From contig NZ_MAJS01000003.1 in assembly GCF_001690985.1 (NCBI RefSeq), forward strand, positions 22,824 to 86,823: a stretch of DNA of 64,000 nt. The letters are read 5' to 3'. The DNA comes from Aliivibrio sp. 1S175 (GTDB taxonomy: Bacteria > Pseudomonadota > Gammaproteobacteria > Enterobacterales > Vibrionaceae). The notes beneath the pieces are model-generated. The model worked only from the letters and a program-made list of their open reading frames with translations. It was not told the DNA's origin and searched no databases. Positions 10,136 through 19,355 of the stretch are shown one piece after another (the first letter of the stretch is position 1; every line of letters starts with the position of its first letter). Made by a program: the position numbers and the translations under genes.

Positions 10136-11347
10136 TTACCCCGCAACTCTTTTAGGTAATTTAACCGAGATGAGTGTCGTTAGTAACAAGAATCCAAATG
10201 ATACCCACAAGCACGCAGCAAATCCTGCCATTTGAAAAACAACCCCTGATAAAATAGTCCCAATTAAGCGTCCCATCGCATTTGCCATATAATAAAAACC
10301 AACATCCATCGACACCCCATCACCTTTGGCATAGCTGACAATTAAATACGAATGCAGCGATGAGTTAACCGCAAAGACCGCACCAAAAATCAATAAGCCA
10401 ATCACTATAACGTATTGAACTTGCCATTCAATTTGTACTAAGTAAGCAATCACTCCAGTAACAACCGACAGTATCGCAACCCAATACAACGCGGCCCTGC
10501 CATCTGGCGTACGTCCTTGTGCTTTACCTGTTATTTTTGGTGCAAAGCCTTGCACAAACCCATAAGCAATAACCCACAATGCTAAAAAACCACCGACTAA
10601 CGAATGGTCCCAACCAAACACGCTACCTAAATAAATAGGCAATGCCACCACAAACCATACATCTCTCGCGCCAAACAAAAATAAACGTGCCGCTGATAAA
10701 ATATTAATTTGATCTGATTTTGAAAACAGTTGAGTAAACTTAGGTTTGGATTTTGCTTTTCCCATGTCACCATCAAGCAAAAATACACTGCCGATAAATA
10801 CAACAAAAAGTACGCTCGCCATTGCTATCACGGCAAGTTGGAATCCAATCGTGGTTAATAACAACCCACCTAAAAAGAACCCCGCACCTTTTAGGGCATT
10901 TTTAGACCCCGTTAAAATAGCAACCCACTTATAAAGCGCCCCTTCTTGATCGCTCGGAACTAAGGTTTTAATTGCACTTTTGGCACTCATTTTATTAAGA
11001 TCTTTTGCGATACCTGACAATGCTTGTGCCGCCATCACCCAAGGGATCGTTAACCAAACACTTGGTAATGCCAGCATCAATAATGCAATCACTTGCATTA
11101 CCAACCCCACGTTCATGGTTTTATTAAGCCCTAACCGAGCCCCTAACCATCCACCAAGTAAGTTAGTCACAACACCAAAAAATTCATAAAACAAAAAGAG
11201 AGAAGCGATCGCTAACGAGCTGTAACCCAAATCATGAAAGTACAACACCACCAACATACGTAATGCACCATCAGTAATGGTGAAATTCCAATAATTGAAG
11301 GTCACAATCATGTACTGACGTACGCTATGGCTTAATTGAGAAAACAT
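10136..11347 (-). CDS. arsJ: Organoarsenical efflux MFS transporter ArsJ
   Basis: A 403-residue, roughly 12-segment major-facilitator protein of the ArsJ type. ArsJ is known to export 1-arseno-3-phosphoglycerate, which a GAPDH makes from arsenate; the exported compound then falls apart, giving net arsenate efflux. The assignment rests on the N-terminal VTFNYWNFTITDGALRMLVV and LVPSDQEGALYKWVAILTGSKNALKGAG stretches and on the GAPDH-like and ArsR genes upstream. It is the last gene of the operon and is separated from the phosphatase gene by a terminator-like hairpin. Confidence 0.9.
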   Translation of the reverse strand: MFSQLSHSVRQYMIVTFNYWNFTITDGALRMLVVLYFHDLGYSSLAIASLFLFYEFFGVVTNLLGGWLGARLGLNKTMNVGLVMQVIALLMLALPSVWLTIPWVMAAQALSGIAKDLNKMSAKSAIKTLVPSDQEGALYKWVAILTGSKNALKGAGFFLGGLLLTTIGFQLAVIAMASVLFVVFIGSVFLLDGDMGKAKSKPKFTQLFSKSDQINILSAARLFLFGARDVWFVVALPIYLGSVFGWDHSLVGGFLALWVIAYGFVQGFAPKITGKAQGRTPDGRAALYWVAILSVVTGVIAYLVQIEWQVQYVIVIGLLIFGAVFAVNSSLHSYLIVSYAKGDGVSMDVGFYYMANAMGRLIGTILSGVVFQMAGFAACLWVSFGFLLLTTLISVKLPKRVAG

Positions 11348-11366
11348 AAGAAACGTCCAATATAAT

Positions 11367-11401
11367 AAAAAGGTCCCAGAACAAAGTTACATTCTGAGAC
11401 C
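11367..11401 (-). terminator. Terminator-like hairpin between the phosphatase gene and arsJ
   Basis: Read on the minus strand, GGTCTCAGA pairs with TCTGGGACC (one G-U pair in RNA) over a 12-nt loop and is followed by TTTTTATT. It is about 20 bp before the arsJ start, so arsJ would be partly attenuated. Confidence 0.75.
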
Positions 11402-11415
11402 CTCTCTAAAGAAAA

Positions 11416-11913
11416 TTATTTCTGTGCTATGGTATTGATGTAATCAATTTGCACTGGTTTAGTAAAAGCACCAGGACGTAAGGATTGAACCTGCAACTTA
11501 ATCACATCCAGATCCCACCCCAAATCCAATAATAGATGCCCTGCTAATAATCCAGTACGACCAGAACCACCCATGCAATGCATTGCTACTTTGCCATTAT
11601 TTTCTAATACTTGTTGCAGCTCTGGCGTTGCTGATTTCCATTGTGCTGAAAACTCATCACCAGGAGCGCAATCATCTTCAATTGGCAAATAAAACCATTT
11701 CATGCCTAGACGTTGCACTTCTTCACCAAGAGAGCCTACGCCTTTTTCTGTTAATTCATCTTGGTTTAATGCCGTTGCTACCGCTTCAACACCTTGTGCT
11801 TTTAATTGCTCTAATGAGGTCGTTAACTCAACCCCTTTTGTTCCCGGACACGGAGTCAAAATTAATGCGCCATTAGTGCCTGTAACCGGTAATTCCCAAA
11901 TAGGATGTGTCAT
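11416..11913 (-). CDS. Dual-specificity/tyrosine phosphatase-like protein of the arsenate operon (CDKN3-like)
   Basis: A 165-residue protein with the cysteine-phosphatase P-loop HCMGGSGRTG near residue 112 (nucleophilic Cys, Arg six residues later) and a DD pair further upstream (IEDDCAPGD) that may supply the general acid. This is the CDKN3/DSP fold, not an ArsC arsenate reductase. From memory, the equivalent four-gene operon of V. cholerae (var) has the same order and takes part in arsenate resistance. The substrate cannot be read from sequence; it may act on a phospho- or arseno-glycerate. It lies between the GAPDH-like gene and arsJ. Confidence 0.85.
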   Translation of the reverse strand: MTHPIWELPVTGTNGALILTPCPGTKGVELTTSLEQLKAQGVEAVATALNQDELTEKGVGSLGEEVQRLGMKWFYLPIEDDCAPGDEFSAQWKSATPELQQVLENNGKVAMHCMGGSGRTGLLAGHLLLDLGWDLDVIKLQVQSLRPGAFTKPVQIDYINTIAQK

Positions 11914-11943
11914 TTTAAATTCCTTAAACCAATGCCATTAATA

Positions 11944-12945
11944 TTAAGCTAGACCAACGTTACGAACCAACTCAGCAGTACGAGTTGCATAACCCATTTC
12001 GTTGTCATACCACGCGTAAATCTTCACCATGCGCTTACCAACAAGCATAGTAGATAGTGCATCAACAATCGTTGAGCGTTGGTCGCCTTTATAATCAATC
12101 GATACGAGTGGACGCTCTTCGTAACCTAAAATACCTTTTAGATCACCATAAGCGGCATCCTTTAATAACTGATTTACTTCTTCAACCGTGGTGTCTCTTT
12201 TTACTTCAAAAATGATATCTGTCAGTGATGCATTCGCCAAAGGAACACGTACCGCATGGCCATCAATTTTATCTTTTAGCTCAGGGAAGATTTCTACAAT
12301 CGCTTTAGCAGAGCCCGTTGTTGTTGGGATCAAGCTCATACCACACGCACGAGCACGGCGTAAATCTTTATGCGGTGCATCTAAAATAGTTTGCGTATTG
12401 GTTAAATCATGAATGGTTGTAAATGCTGCATTTTCGATACCTAACTCCTTATTGATAACTTTAACAATTGGAGCGAGACAGTTGGTAGTACAAGATGCAG
12501 CAGTCACGATTTGGTGAACCGCTGGGTCAAAAATATCGTCGTTAACACCAACCACAATGTTCGCTACCCCTTCTTCTTTCACCGGAGCAGACACAACCAC
12601 ACGCTTAACGCCTTGTGCTAAGTATTTATCTAAAAATACGCGCTTACGGTGCACGCCCGTCGCTTCAATCACAACATCACAACCAGACCAATCAACCGAG
12701 TCGATGTCTTTTTCTTGCGTGGTTTTAAGCTTTTGGTCACCGATGATCATAATACTTCCATCGGTAGTCACTTCATGGTTCCAACGGCCTTGAATTGAAT
12801 CAAACTCAAGTAAATGCGCCAATGTATGGGTATCACCCGCCACATCATTAATCTGTACAAATTCCAGTTCAGGCCAATCAAATGCAGCTCTTAATGCCAA
12901 GCGTCCAATACGGCCAAAACCGTTAATTCCTACTTTAATTGTCAT
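11944..12945 (-). CDS. Arsenate-operon glyceraldehyde-3-phosphate dehydrogenase
   Basis: A complete GAPDH of 333 residues: Rossmann motif [18 protein letters not shown] at the N-terminus, catalytic cysteine in [10 protein letters not shown], and the C-terminal [12 protein letters not shown]. In arsJ operons this enzyme uses arsenate in place of phosphate to make 1-arseno-3-phosphoglycerate. It differs from housekeeping Gap in several loops, and its place directly after arsR supports the specialised role. The ATG at 12945 is preceded by GGGAGAAG at good distance; an upstream in-frame start would overlap arsR. Confidence 0.92.
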   Translation of the reverse strand: MTIKVGINGFGRIGRLALRAAFDWPELEFVQINDVAGDTHTLAHLLEFDSIQGRWNHEVTTDGSIMIIGDQKLKTTQEKDIDSVDWSGCDVVIEATGVHRKRVFLDKYLAQGVKRVVVSAPVKEEGVANIVVGVNDDIFDPAVHQIVTAASCTTNCLAPIVKVINKELGIENAAFTTIHDLTNTQTILDAPHKDLRRARACGMSLIPTTTGSAKAIVEIFPELKDKIDGHAVRVPLANASLTDIIFEVKRDTTVEEVNQLLKDAAYGDLKGILGYEERPLVSIDYKGDQRSTIVDALSTMLVGKRMVKIYAWYDNEMGYATRTAELVRNVGLA

Positions 12946-12968
12946 CGTTTTCTTCTCCCTAAATGAAG

Positions 12969-13298
12969 TTAGCAACACGCTTTCATTGCGTTTAATTTAT
13001 CAGTGTCTTTTTGATATTGGGCTTGCAAACAATTCGATTGCTTCAACCCATCAATAATTTTATTTAACCAACCCGGTAGATTTGTACTAACTTGATAATA
13101 GACCCACTGTCCTTCACGGGTATCGACCAATACACCAGATTGACGTAGCTGAGCTAAATGACGAGAGATCTTTGGTTGGCTTTCTTCTAACGCTTCAGTC
13201 AATTGATTTACACATAAACGACCTTCACGAGCGATAAGTAACAAACAACGAATTCGAGTTTCATCAGAAAGCAGTTTGAAAAATTGATGAGGTAACAT
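12969..13298 (-). CDS. arsR: ArsR/SmtB family repressor of the arsenic operon
   Basis: A 109-residue winged-helix repressor, first gene of the operon. The recognition region [29 protein letters not shown] is typical. Cysteines are C18, C29, C90 and a terminal C108-C109 pair. The classic E. coli ELCVCDLC site is reduced to one Cys (RLCVNQL), so As(III) is more likely sensed by the C-terminal cysteines, as in some other ArsR types; this is inference. A perfect 9-bp inverted repeat 17 bp before the start is the likely operator. Confidence 0.93.
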   Translation of the reverse strand: MLPHQFFKLLSDETRIRCLLLIAREGRLCVNQLTEALEESQPKISRHLAQLRQSGVLVDTREGQWVYYQVSTNLPGWLNKIIDGLKQSNCLQAQYQKDTDKLNAMKACC

Positions 13299-13314
13299 AA
13301 CGAACCTTAAATAT

Positions 13315-13338
13315 GGATATATGCATTTCCATATATCC
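13315..13338. promoter_or_regulatory. Candidate ArsR operator
   Basis: GGATATATG-N6-CATATATCC is a perfect 9-bp inverted repeat, 24 bp in all, directly upstream of arsR. Size, symmetry and place fit an ArsR/SmtB operator giving autoregulation. Confidence 0.75.
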
Positions 13339-13529
13339 TATACACTGTAATGCAAAAATCAATAGAAAAAATACCGAGTAACAAAAAGTTCATATAAAAA
13401 ATAGCGATTCAGCAATCACTTTTCTAAACTAAAAGATAAACAGTGTGCTTTTAAACTTAATACAATGAAATTAACATTTAATAATGATAGTTTTATAACT
13501 ATACAAAATTTAGATAATAGCCGATTTAC

Positions 13530-14528
13530 ATGGATGTGCGTATGACAGCTTTTTTTGCTTCTCGTTTTAATTCACAAGACTGCATAATTGACCTATCAAA
13601 ATGGCAAGAGCTTGCAGATTTAATTGTTGATATTTTTGGCGCAGATTGTGGCGCTATTATTGAGTTTACAGGTCATTCTTTTCATACTCTTGTAAGCAGT
13701 AATAATGAAACAAGCTTCCTTCACCAAGGCTCTCAATGGTCCAGTGACAGTAAAAGTTTTTGCCGTACGATTGTTGAAACAGGCAAAGAGCTATATGTTC
13801 CTAATGCATTAAAGAGTGAATATTGGATTAACGCACCTGCCGTTAAAAATGGCCCAGTGCGCTCATATTGCGGAGTTCCCGTCTTTTACCCTGATGGTTC
13901 TATTTATGGCACCATTTGTGCCATAGATACAAAGCATACTGATTATAAACATACATTAGTTAAGCTATTACTTCACCTTTCAAAACTAATCACTGCTGAC
14001 TTAAAAATGGCAGAAGCAGCTGAGCTGCATAAAAAAATGGCTCTTACTGACTCAATGACAGAGTTACTTAATCGTCGTGGATTAGGCATTTTAGGTAAAC
14101 AAAAACGAAAAGATGCTAAACGATACCAAGACAGTATCGGAATACTTTATCTTGATATTGATAATCTAAAGCAAGTAAATGATAAATTTGGTCACTCCAC
14201 GGGAGATAAATGCATTCAAATTTTGGCTAGTATTCTAAAAAATGAAGTCAGAGAATCCGATCTTATCGCTCGTACTGGTGGTGATGAATTTATTGTCTTA
14301 ACGCTAATAAATAAAGAACCAGAAACCGAGCTCAATGCCCTTTCATTACGTATTCGTCACCATTACCAAGAGAAAACACAATACCAATCAGGCTTAAATA
14401 TCAGTAACATCAGTATTGGTCAGCACCTTGAACCCTATAACTCAACAACCACGCTGAAAGACATGTTCATGAATGCAGATACCGCTATGTATAAAGAAAA
14501 AGATAAAAAAAAAGCCATCAATAAATAA
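13530..14528 (+). CDS. Diguanylate cyclase with N-terminal GAF domain
   Basis: Makes the second messenger c-di-GMP. In 332 residues, a GAF-type sensor (about 15-165, with SYCGVPVFYPDGSIYGTICAID) is followed by a GGDEF domain (about 170-330). The active-site GGDEF is intact and is preceded by RESD five residues earlier, the product-binding inhibitory I-site. There are no membrane segments, so it is cytosolic. The GAF ligand is unknown. The start is either ATG 13530 or ATG 13542; neither has a strong ribosome site. It stands alone and converges on glmS. Confidence 0.9.
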   Translation: MDVRMTAFFASRFNSQDCIIDLSKWQELADLIVDIFGADCGAIIEFTGHSFHTLVSSNNETSFLHQGSQWSSDSKSFCRTIVETGKELYVPNALKSEYWINAPAVKNGPVRSYCGVPVFYPDGSIYGTICAIDTKHTDYKHTLVKLLLHLSKLITADLKMAEAAELHKKMALTDSMTELLNRRGLGILGKQKRKDAKRYQDSIGILYLDIDNLKQVNDKFGHSTGDKCIQILASILKNEVRESDLIARTGGDEFIVLTLINKEPETELNALSLRIRHHYQEKTQYQSGLNISNISIGQHLEPYNSTTTLKDMFMNADTAMYKEKDKKKAINK

Positions 14529-14535
14529 TCAAATA

Positions 14536-14568
14536 AAAACGGCAGCCTTATGTGAGGCTGCCGTTTTT
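14536..14568. terminator. Bidirectional terminator between the GGDEF gene and glmS
   Basis: ACGGCAGCCT / AGGCTGCCGT stem with A-run and T-run flanks, placed between convergent genes. Confidence 0.93.
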
Positions 14569-14592
14569 TATTTCGTTATCAATGAGTAAAAC

Positions 14593-16425
14593 TTACTCAA
14601 CCGTTACCGCTTTTGCTAAGTTACGTGGCTGATCGACATCCGTCCCTTTAATTAAGGCAACATGATACGAAAGCAACTGCATTGGAACCGTATAATAGAT
14701 TGGTGCAGTTATATCGCTAACATGAGGCATGGTAATGATCTTCATGTTTTCATCGCCTTCAAAGCCCGCTTGCTCGTCCGCGAAAACATACAGTAACCCG
14801 CCACGAGCACGCACTTCTTCTACGTTTGATTTTAATTTTTCTAATAAATCATTGGTTGGTGCAACCACTACCACTGGCATATCCGCATCAATCAACGCTA
14901 ATGGACCGTGCTTTAATTCACCGGCGGCATACGCTTCCGCATGAATGTACGAAATCTCTTTTAATTTCAGCGACGCTTCCATAGCGATTGGATAAAACTC
15001 TCCACGCCCTAAAAATAGCGTGTGTTGCTTGTCTGCAAAGTCAGGGGCTAACGCTTCGATTTCTTTATCAAATGACAGTGCTTTTTCTATTTGAGCGGGC
15101 AAAGCGTGCAAGGCTTCAACGATCTCTCTCTCTTTCTCTTTTGAGATACGATTTTGTTGTTTACCTAATGCCGTCACTAACATCAATAACGCCGCAAGCT
15201 GAGTGGTGAAAGCTTTAGTCGATGCCACACCAATCTCTGTTCCTGCTCGCGTCATAAAGGCAAAATCAGATTCACGAACAAGAGATGAACCAGCAACATT
15301 ACACACCGTCATTGCACCCATGTAACCACGCTCTTTTGCTAGACGAAGGGCCGCTAACGTATCAGCCGTTTCACCCGATTGAGATAACGTAATTAATAAG
15401 CTATTTGGACGCGTTACAAATTTACGGTAACGGAACTCAGAGGCAATTTCGACATCACAACTAACACCAGCAAGTGACTCAAACCAATAACGAGCCGTCA
15501 TTCCCGCGTTGTAAGAAGTACCACATGCGATGATTTGTACGTGTTCTACTTTATTTAGGATCTCAACAGCATTAACGCCAATGCTTTCTGTTACAACAGA
15601 GTCATGAGTAATACGACCTTCCATTGTATTGATTAATGCTTTTGGCTGCTCGAACACTTCTTTTTGCATGAAGTGACGATATTGACCTTTATCTCCCGCA
15701 TCATGCTCGGCGTTCGATTCTGTCACTTCACGCTCAACTTGTTCGCCATGCGCATCAAACACTCGAACATCACGACGAGTAATTTCAGCAACATCCCCTT
15801 CTTCAAGGTACATAAAGCGACGAGTTACGTTCAATAACGCCAATTGATCTGACGCTAAAAAGTTTTCACCCACACCACGACCAATAACGATTGGGCTACC
15901 AGATCGAGCAACAACTAAACGCTCAGGATCACGACGATCCATTGCAACAGTACCGTACGCACCATCAAGTTGAATCGCTGTTTTTTGTACCGCTTCAATC
16001 AAAGAATCCGACGTTCGTAATTCCCACTCAACTAAGTGTGCAATAACCTCGGTATCTGTTTGAGATTCAAACACATAACCGCGCTCTTTTAATAGCGCAC
16101 GTAATGATTCGTGATTTTCAATAATGCCATTGTGAACAATCGTAATATCACCAGAAACGTGTGGGTGAGCATTAATTTCAGAAGGTTCGCCATGCGTTGC
16201 CCAACGAGTATGAGCGATACCAGTACCACCGACCACGTGTGATTCATTGACTGCATCCGCTAATTCTTTAACCTTACCCAAACGACGTAGTCGAGTGTAA
16301 TTACAGTCCGCATCAACAACCGCAACACCAGCCGAGTCATAACCGCGGTATTCTAAACGGCGTAATCCTTCAACTAATATTTCAGCTACATCTCTTTGTG
16401 CAACAGCACCTACGATCCCACACAT
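14593..16425 (-). CDS. glmS: Glutamine--fructose-6-phosphate aminotransferase
   Basis: Makes glucosamine 6-phosphate from fructose 6-phosphate and glutamine, the entry step to UDP-GlcNAc. The 610 residues match E. coli GlmS (609). The N-terminal glutaminase starts MCGIVGAV with the Cys nucleophile next to Met1; two SIS isomerase domains follow ([11 protein letters not shown] and [20 protein letters not shown]), and the C-terminus is [11 protein letters not shown]. It works against nagB, found 9 kb away. It lies 120 bp downstream of a DeoR-family gene on the same strand; glmU is not adjacent. Confidence 0.97.
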   Translation of the reverse strand: MCGIVGAVAQRDVAEILVEGLRRLEYRGYDSAGVAVVDADCNYTRLRRLGKVKELADAVNESHVVGGTGIAHTRWATHGEPSEINAHPHVSGDITIVHNGIIENHESLRALLKERGYVFESQTDTEVIAHLVEWELRTSDSLIEAVQKTAIQLDGAYGTVAMDRRDPERLVVARSGSPIVIGRGVGENFLASDQLALLNVTRRFMYLEEGDVAEITRRDVRVFDAHGEQVEREVTESNAEHDAGDKGQYRHFMQKEVFEQPKALINTMEGRITHDSVVTESIGVNAVEILNKVEHVQIIACGTSYNAGMTARYWFESLAGVSCDVEIASEFRYRKFVTRPNSLLITLSQSGETADTLAALRLAKERGYMGAMTVCNVAGSSLVRESDFAFMTRAGTEIGVASTKAFTTQLAALLMLVTALGKQQNRISKEKEREIVEALHALPAQIEKALSFDKEIEALAPDFADKQHTLFLGRGEFYPIAMEASLKLKEISYIHAEAYAAGELKHGPLALIDADMPVVVVAPTNDLLEKLKSNVEEVRARGGLLYVFADEQAGFEGDENMKIITMPHVSDITAPIYYTVPMQLLSYHVALIKGTDVDQPRNLAKAVTVE

Positions 16426-16462
16426 GGCAATACTCCATTATTCTATTTTTAAATTTAGTGGT

Positions 16463-16520
16463 ACCAATCTTCATAATGCGATTGGTCTAGATAATGAGCG
16501 GGCAACAAAAAGCTCATTAT
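16463..16520 (-). promoter_or_regulatory. Two tandem stem-loops in the glmS leader
   Basis: Two perfect stems lie between the deoR-family gene and glmS: ATAATGAGC / GCTCATTAT (16491-16520, 12-nt loop) and ACCAATC / GATTGGT (16463-16486, 10-nt loop). Neither has a good T-run, so they look like leader structure rather than terminators. They may affect glmS message stability or translation. Confidence 0.5.
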
Positions 16521-16545
16521 TGATATTCTTTATTGAAGAATTAAA

Positions 16546-17310
16546 TCACTGAGCTCTAATGACTCGTACGTTATGTGACTCAATTTTTTGTTGGTGTTCT
16601 TGGCTTAAATCATTATTGGTAATCAACACGTCAATGCTGTCCCATGGCAATTCTACATTGGGAATTTTTCGACCAATTTTTTCTGATTCAACCATTAAAA
16701 TAACTTCACGAGCGACTTCAGACATCACTCGACTTAATCCCACCAGTTCATTGAAGGTCGTGGTTCCACGCTCTAAGTCAATACCATCTGCACCAATGAA
16801 CAACTGATCAAAATCATAGGATCTTAATACTGACTCGGCCACTTGACCTTGAAATGAGTCAGAATGACTGTCCCATGTTCCCCCTGTCATTAATAACGTG
16901 GGTTCGTTTTCAATTTCTTGCAACGCATTGGCGACGGGCAGTGAATTAGTCATGACGACCAATCCATTTTTCTTCGACAGTTGGTTGATCAATGCCGCAG
17001 TTGTACTGCCACTATCAATAATAATCCTGTTATGATCTTTAATGAATTCAACCGCTGAAATCGCCAGAGATAACTTTCGATTCGAAACTTCTTCGCAGTT
17101 GTCTTCTTGAATAATATTCGAAGGCATTAGCACTGCTCCGCCATACTTACGCATTAGTAAACCATTCTTCTCTAACTCTGTTAGATCTTTACGAATAGTT
17201 ACTTCTGAGATATCAAAGAGCTCAGAAAGCTCTTCAACTGTAATTTCTCCTTTCTCTATTAATAAAGATAGGATCATATGACGGCGTTGTTTTGTGTTTC
17301 TCTTCGACAT
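16546..17310 (-). CDS. DeoR-family transcriptional regulator next to glmS
   Basis: A 254-residue DeoR regulator. The N-terminal helix-turn-helix (ITVEELSELFDISEVTIRKDLTELEKNGLLMRKYGGA, about 20-56) is the family signature and the C-terminal DeoRC sensor domain, which binds sugar phosphates, fills the rest (IIDSGSTTAAL; FIGADGID). It precedes glmS on the same strand. This placement is common in Vibrionaceae and suggests control by an amino-sugar phosphate, which is inference. TTTCG-type direct repeats upstream may be its own operators. Confidence 0.92.
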   Translation of the reverse strand: MSKRNTKQRRHMILSLLIEKGEITVEELSELFDISEVTIRKDLTELEKNGLLMRKYGGAVLMPSNIIQEDNCEEVSNRKLSLAISAVEFIKDHNRIIIDSGSTTAALINQLSKKNGLVVMTNSLPVANALQEIENEPTLLMTGGTWDSHSDSFQGQVAESVLRSYDFDQLFIGADGIDLERGTTTFNELVGLSRVMSEVAREVILMVESEKIGRKIPNVELPWDSIDVLITNNDLSQEHQQKIESHNVRVIRAQ

Positions 17311-17325
17311 AAAAAACTCAATAAG

Positions 17326-17391
17326 TTTCGATTTGAAAGGAGTTTAGTTTCGTTTTAATTAATTGTCTAGAGTTAGAAATTAATTCGTTTT
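17326..17391. promoter_or_regulatory. Candidate DeoR-type operator repeats
   Basis: Three similar units, TTTCGATTTGAA (17326), TTTCGTTTTAAT (17348) and ATTCGTTTTAAA (17383), lie just upstream of the DeoR-family gene. DeoR-family proteins often bind repeated TTTCGTTT-like sequences. Autoregulation is likely but not shown. Confidence 0.45.
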
Positions 17392-17536
17392 AAATATTAA
17401 GATCTCGAGATCTGATCTTATTTAATGAAAACAAGAAATAAGTTAGAGATACAGCGCAGACTTTAGCGTCTAAAAATTGCTCAAAAGGCGGTTAGATGTT
17501 AATTTTATTGAACAACTTATAAGGAACATTGTAGCC

Positions 17537-18166
17537 ATGGACGATAACTACACCATTATTATTGCGGATGATCATCCCTTATTTCGCAATGCACTTTTTC
17601 AATCCATTCATATGGCGATCAGCGGTGCAAATCTACTTGAAGCTGATTCACTTGAAGCCTTACTTAAGGTATTAGAAAAAGAGCCCGATCCAGATTTACT
17701 TCTATTAGATTTAAAAATGCCAGGAAGTAATGGGATGTCAGGATTAATTCATCTTCGCTCTCAATACCCTGATTTACCTATTGTTGTAGTATCAGCAAGT
17801 GAAGAAGCCAGTATTGTCTCACAAGTAAAAAGCCATGGTGCCTTTGGTTTCATCCCTAAATCAAGTGATATGCGAACCTTGATCTCTGCACTCAATCAGA
17901 TTTTAGCCGGAGATTCTTACTTCCCCGCAGGTTCGATTAAAAACTCACAAGCCTGCGACGATTTAGCCACCAAAATTACGAGCCTTACTCCGCAGCAATA
18001 CAAAGTTCTCGGAATGCTTTCTGATGGGTTGCTTAATAAACAAATTGCTTATGACTTAGATGTATCTGAAGCCACAATAAAAGCGCACATGACAGCCATT
18101 TTTAGAAAGTTAGGGGTAAAAAATAGAACCCAAGCCGTTATTCTATTGCAACAAACTGAAAGTTAA
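17537..18166 (+). CDS. crbR: LuxR-type response regulator, probable CrbR
   Basis: A 209-residue NarL/LuxR-type response regulator. The receiver domain (1-120) has the acidic pair in IIADDHPLF and the phosphoacceptor Asp in LLLLDLKMPG; the C-terminal LuxR helix-turn-helix contains LTPQQYKVLGMLSDG and EATIKAHMTAIFRKL. In V. cholerae CrbR with sensor CrbS activates acs. Here crbS, the symporter and acs all lie within 12 kb, which supports the name. ATG 17537 gives the canonical receiver start; a longer frame from 17477 has no ribosome site. Confidence 0.85.
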   Translation: MDDNYTIIIADDHPLFRNALFQSIHMAISGANLLEADSLEALLKVLEKEPDPDLLLLDLKMPGSNGMSGLIHLRSQYPDLPIVVVSASEEASIVSQVKSHGAFGFIPKSSDMRTLISALNQILAGDSYFPAGSIKNSQACDDLATKITSLTPQQYKVLGMLSDGLLNKQIAYDLDVSEATIKAHMTAIFRKLGVKNRTQAVILLQQTES

Positions 18167-18251
18167 CTTTGATATAACATACTGGTCTATAAATTAAGGT
18201 ATATTACCCGTTCATTTTATCCCTCTGTTTAACCTAACTCTGGGAGAGTTC

Positions 18252-18875
18252 ATGATAAGCATCCTCGTTACTCAATTCGTTGTTCTTTGGGCTGTTATTG
18301 ATCCTATTGGTTCTGTACCCGTTTATCTTTCACAAACTCAACATCTATCGGCTAAGCAACGTAAAGTTGTTGCTTTAAAAGCCGTTGCTATTGCCACCTC
18401 TGTCCTGTTATTTTTCCTCGTTATTGGTCAATTACTATTAGAAGCGATGCAGATTCCATTACCCGCGTTTCAAGTTGCAGGGGGATTGGTTCTTCTCATC
18501 TTTGCCTTAACAATGATTTTTGGTGAGAGTAAACCCGAACAAGAGCAAAAAATGAGTGAAGAAATTAGTCATTCAGATCTCGCAGATTTAGCGGTTTACC
18601 CTTTAGCGATTCCCTCCATTGCTTCTCCAGGCGCAATGATGGCAATTGTGATGCTAACGGATAATTCTCGATATTCCTTTTTAGACCAATCAGTGACTGC
18701 AGCGGTCATGATTGTGGTGCTCATCATTACTTTATGCCTTCTACTTGGGGCTACCTTTATTCATAAAATAATAGGTAATGTTGGCGCAGCTATCATTAGC
18801 CGTGTAATGGGGCTAATTTTAGCCGCCGTTGCCGTAAATAACCTGCTACTTGGAATTAAAGATTTCTATTTTTAA
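18252..18875 (+). CDS. MarC/YhgN-family integral membrane protein
   Basis: A 207-residue inner-membrane protein of the MarC family with about six hydrophobic segments, starting MISILVTQFVVLWAVIDPIGSVPV and containing the conserved AIPSIASPGAMMAIVMLT. The family was once linked to antibiotic resistance, but its substrate is not known. GGGAGAG precedes ATG. It lies between crbR and the symporter pair, 85 bp after crbR on the same strand, so it may be cotranscribed with crbR. No acetate role can be read from its sequence. Confidence 0.9.
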   Translation: MISILVTQFVVLWAVIDPIGSVPVYLSQTQHLSAKQRKVVALKAVAIATSVLLFFLVIGQLLLEAMQIPLPAFQVAGGLVLLIFALTMIFGESKPEQEQKMSEEISHSDLADLAVYPLAIPSIASPGAMMAIVMLTDNSRYSFLDQSVTAAVMIVVLIITLCLLLGATFIHKIIGNVGAAIISRVMGLILAAVAVNNLLLGIKDFYF

Positions 18876-18959
18876 TCACTTATCCAAGATAATACCTCTT
18901 AGACCTTGGTATTGATTAACATAAACTTAACACGAAAAATCACAACCCACCTCACATAA

Positions 18960-18984
18960 AACGCTCATATTTTGGGCGTTTTTC
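18960..18984 (+). terminator. Intrinsic terminator after the marC-like gene
   Basis: AACGCTC / GGGCGTT stem (one G-T pair) with a 7-nt loop followed by TTTTTC. Confidence 0.75.
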
Positions 18985-19078
18985 TTTATCTGCTCGACTA
19001 AAGTTGCACTGCTTTCTTTCTTTCTCACTGCTAATCTCTTTTTGGTTACATATTATTAACATTAAAAAGGAGCTGGCT

Positions 19079-19345
19079 ATGGCGTTCGAAACAAAAGAAC
19101 AAGCACAAGCCTATTGGAAGGAAAATCTAAGGATCATGGGTGGATTACTTTTCATCTGGTTCGCAGTCTCATTTGGTGCAGGCATCTTGTTTGTTGAACC
19201 ACTAAATGCAATTCAAATCGGTGGCTTTAAATTAGGTTTCTGGTTTGCTCAACAAGGCGCTATCTATACCTTTGTTGCCCTAATATTTATTTATGTAGTT
19301 CGAATGAACTCATTAGATAAAAAATACAACGTACAAGAAGACTAG
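19079..19345 (+). CDS. DUF4212 small membrane subunit of a sodium:solute symporter
   Basis: An 88-residue protein with two membrane segments (about 25-45 and 58-78) and the N-terminal pattern KEQAQAYWKENLRIMGGLL. DUF4212 proteins are always found just before an SSF symporter of the acetate type and are regarded as its small subunit. AAGGAGC lies 6 nt before the ATG at 19079. The symporter starts 10 bp after its stop, so the two are translated together. A longer frame from 19004 lacks a ribosome site. Confidence 0.92.
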   Translation: MAFETKEQAQAYWKENLRIMGGLLFIWFAVSFGAGILFVEPLNAIQIGGFKLGFWFAQQGAIYTFVALIFIYVVRMNSLDKKYNVQED

Positions 19346-19355
19346 AGGAATTAGC

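Noticed and set aside
11416..11913. Arsenate reductase ArsC
   Set aside because: The motif is HCMGGSGR of the dual-specificity phosphatase class, without the ArsC CX5R N-terminal layout or the extra redox cysteines.
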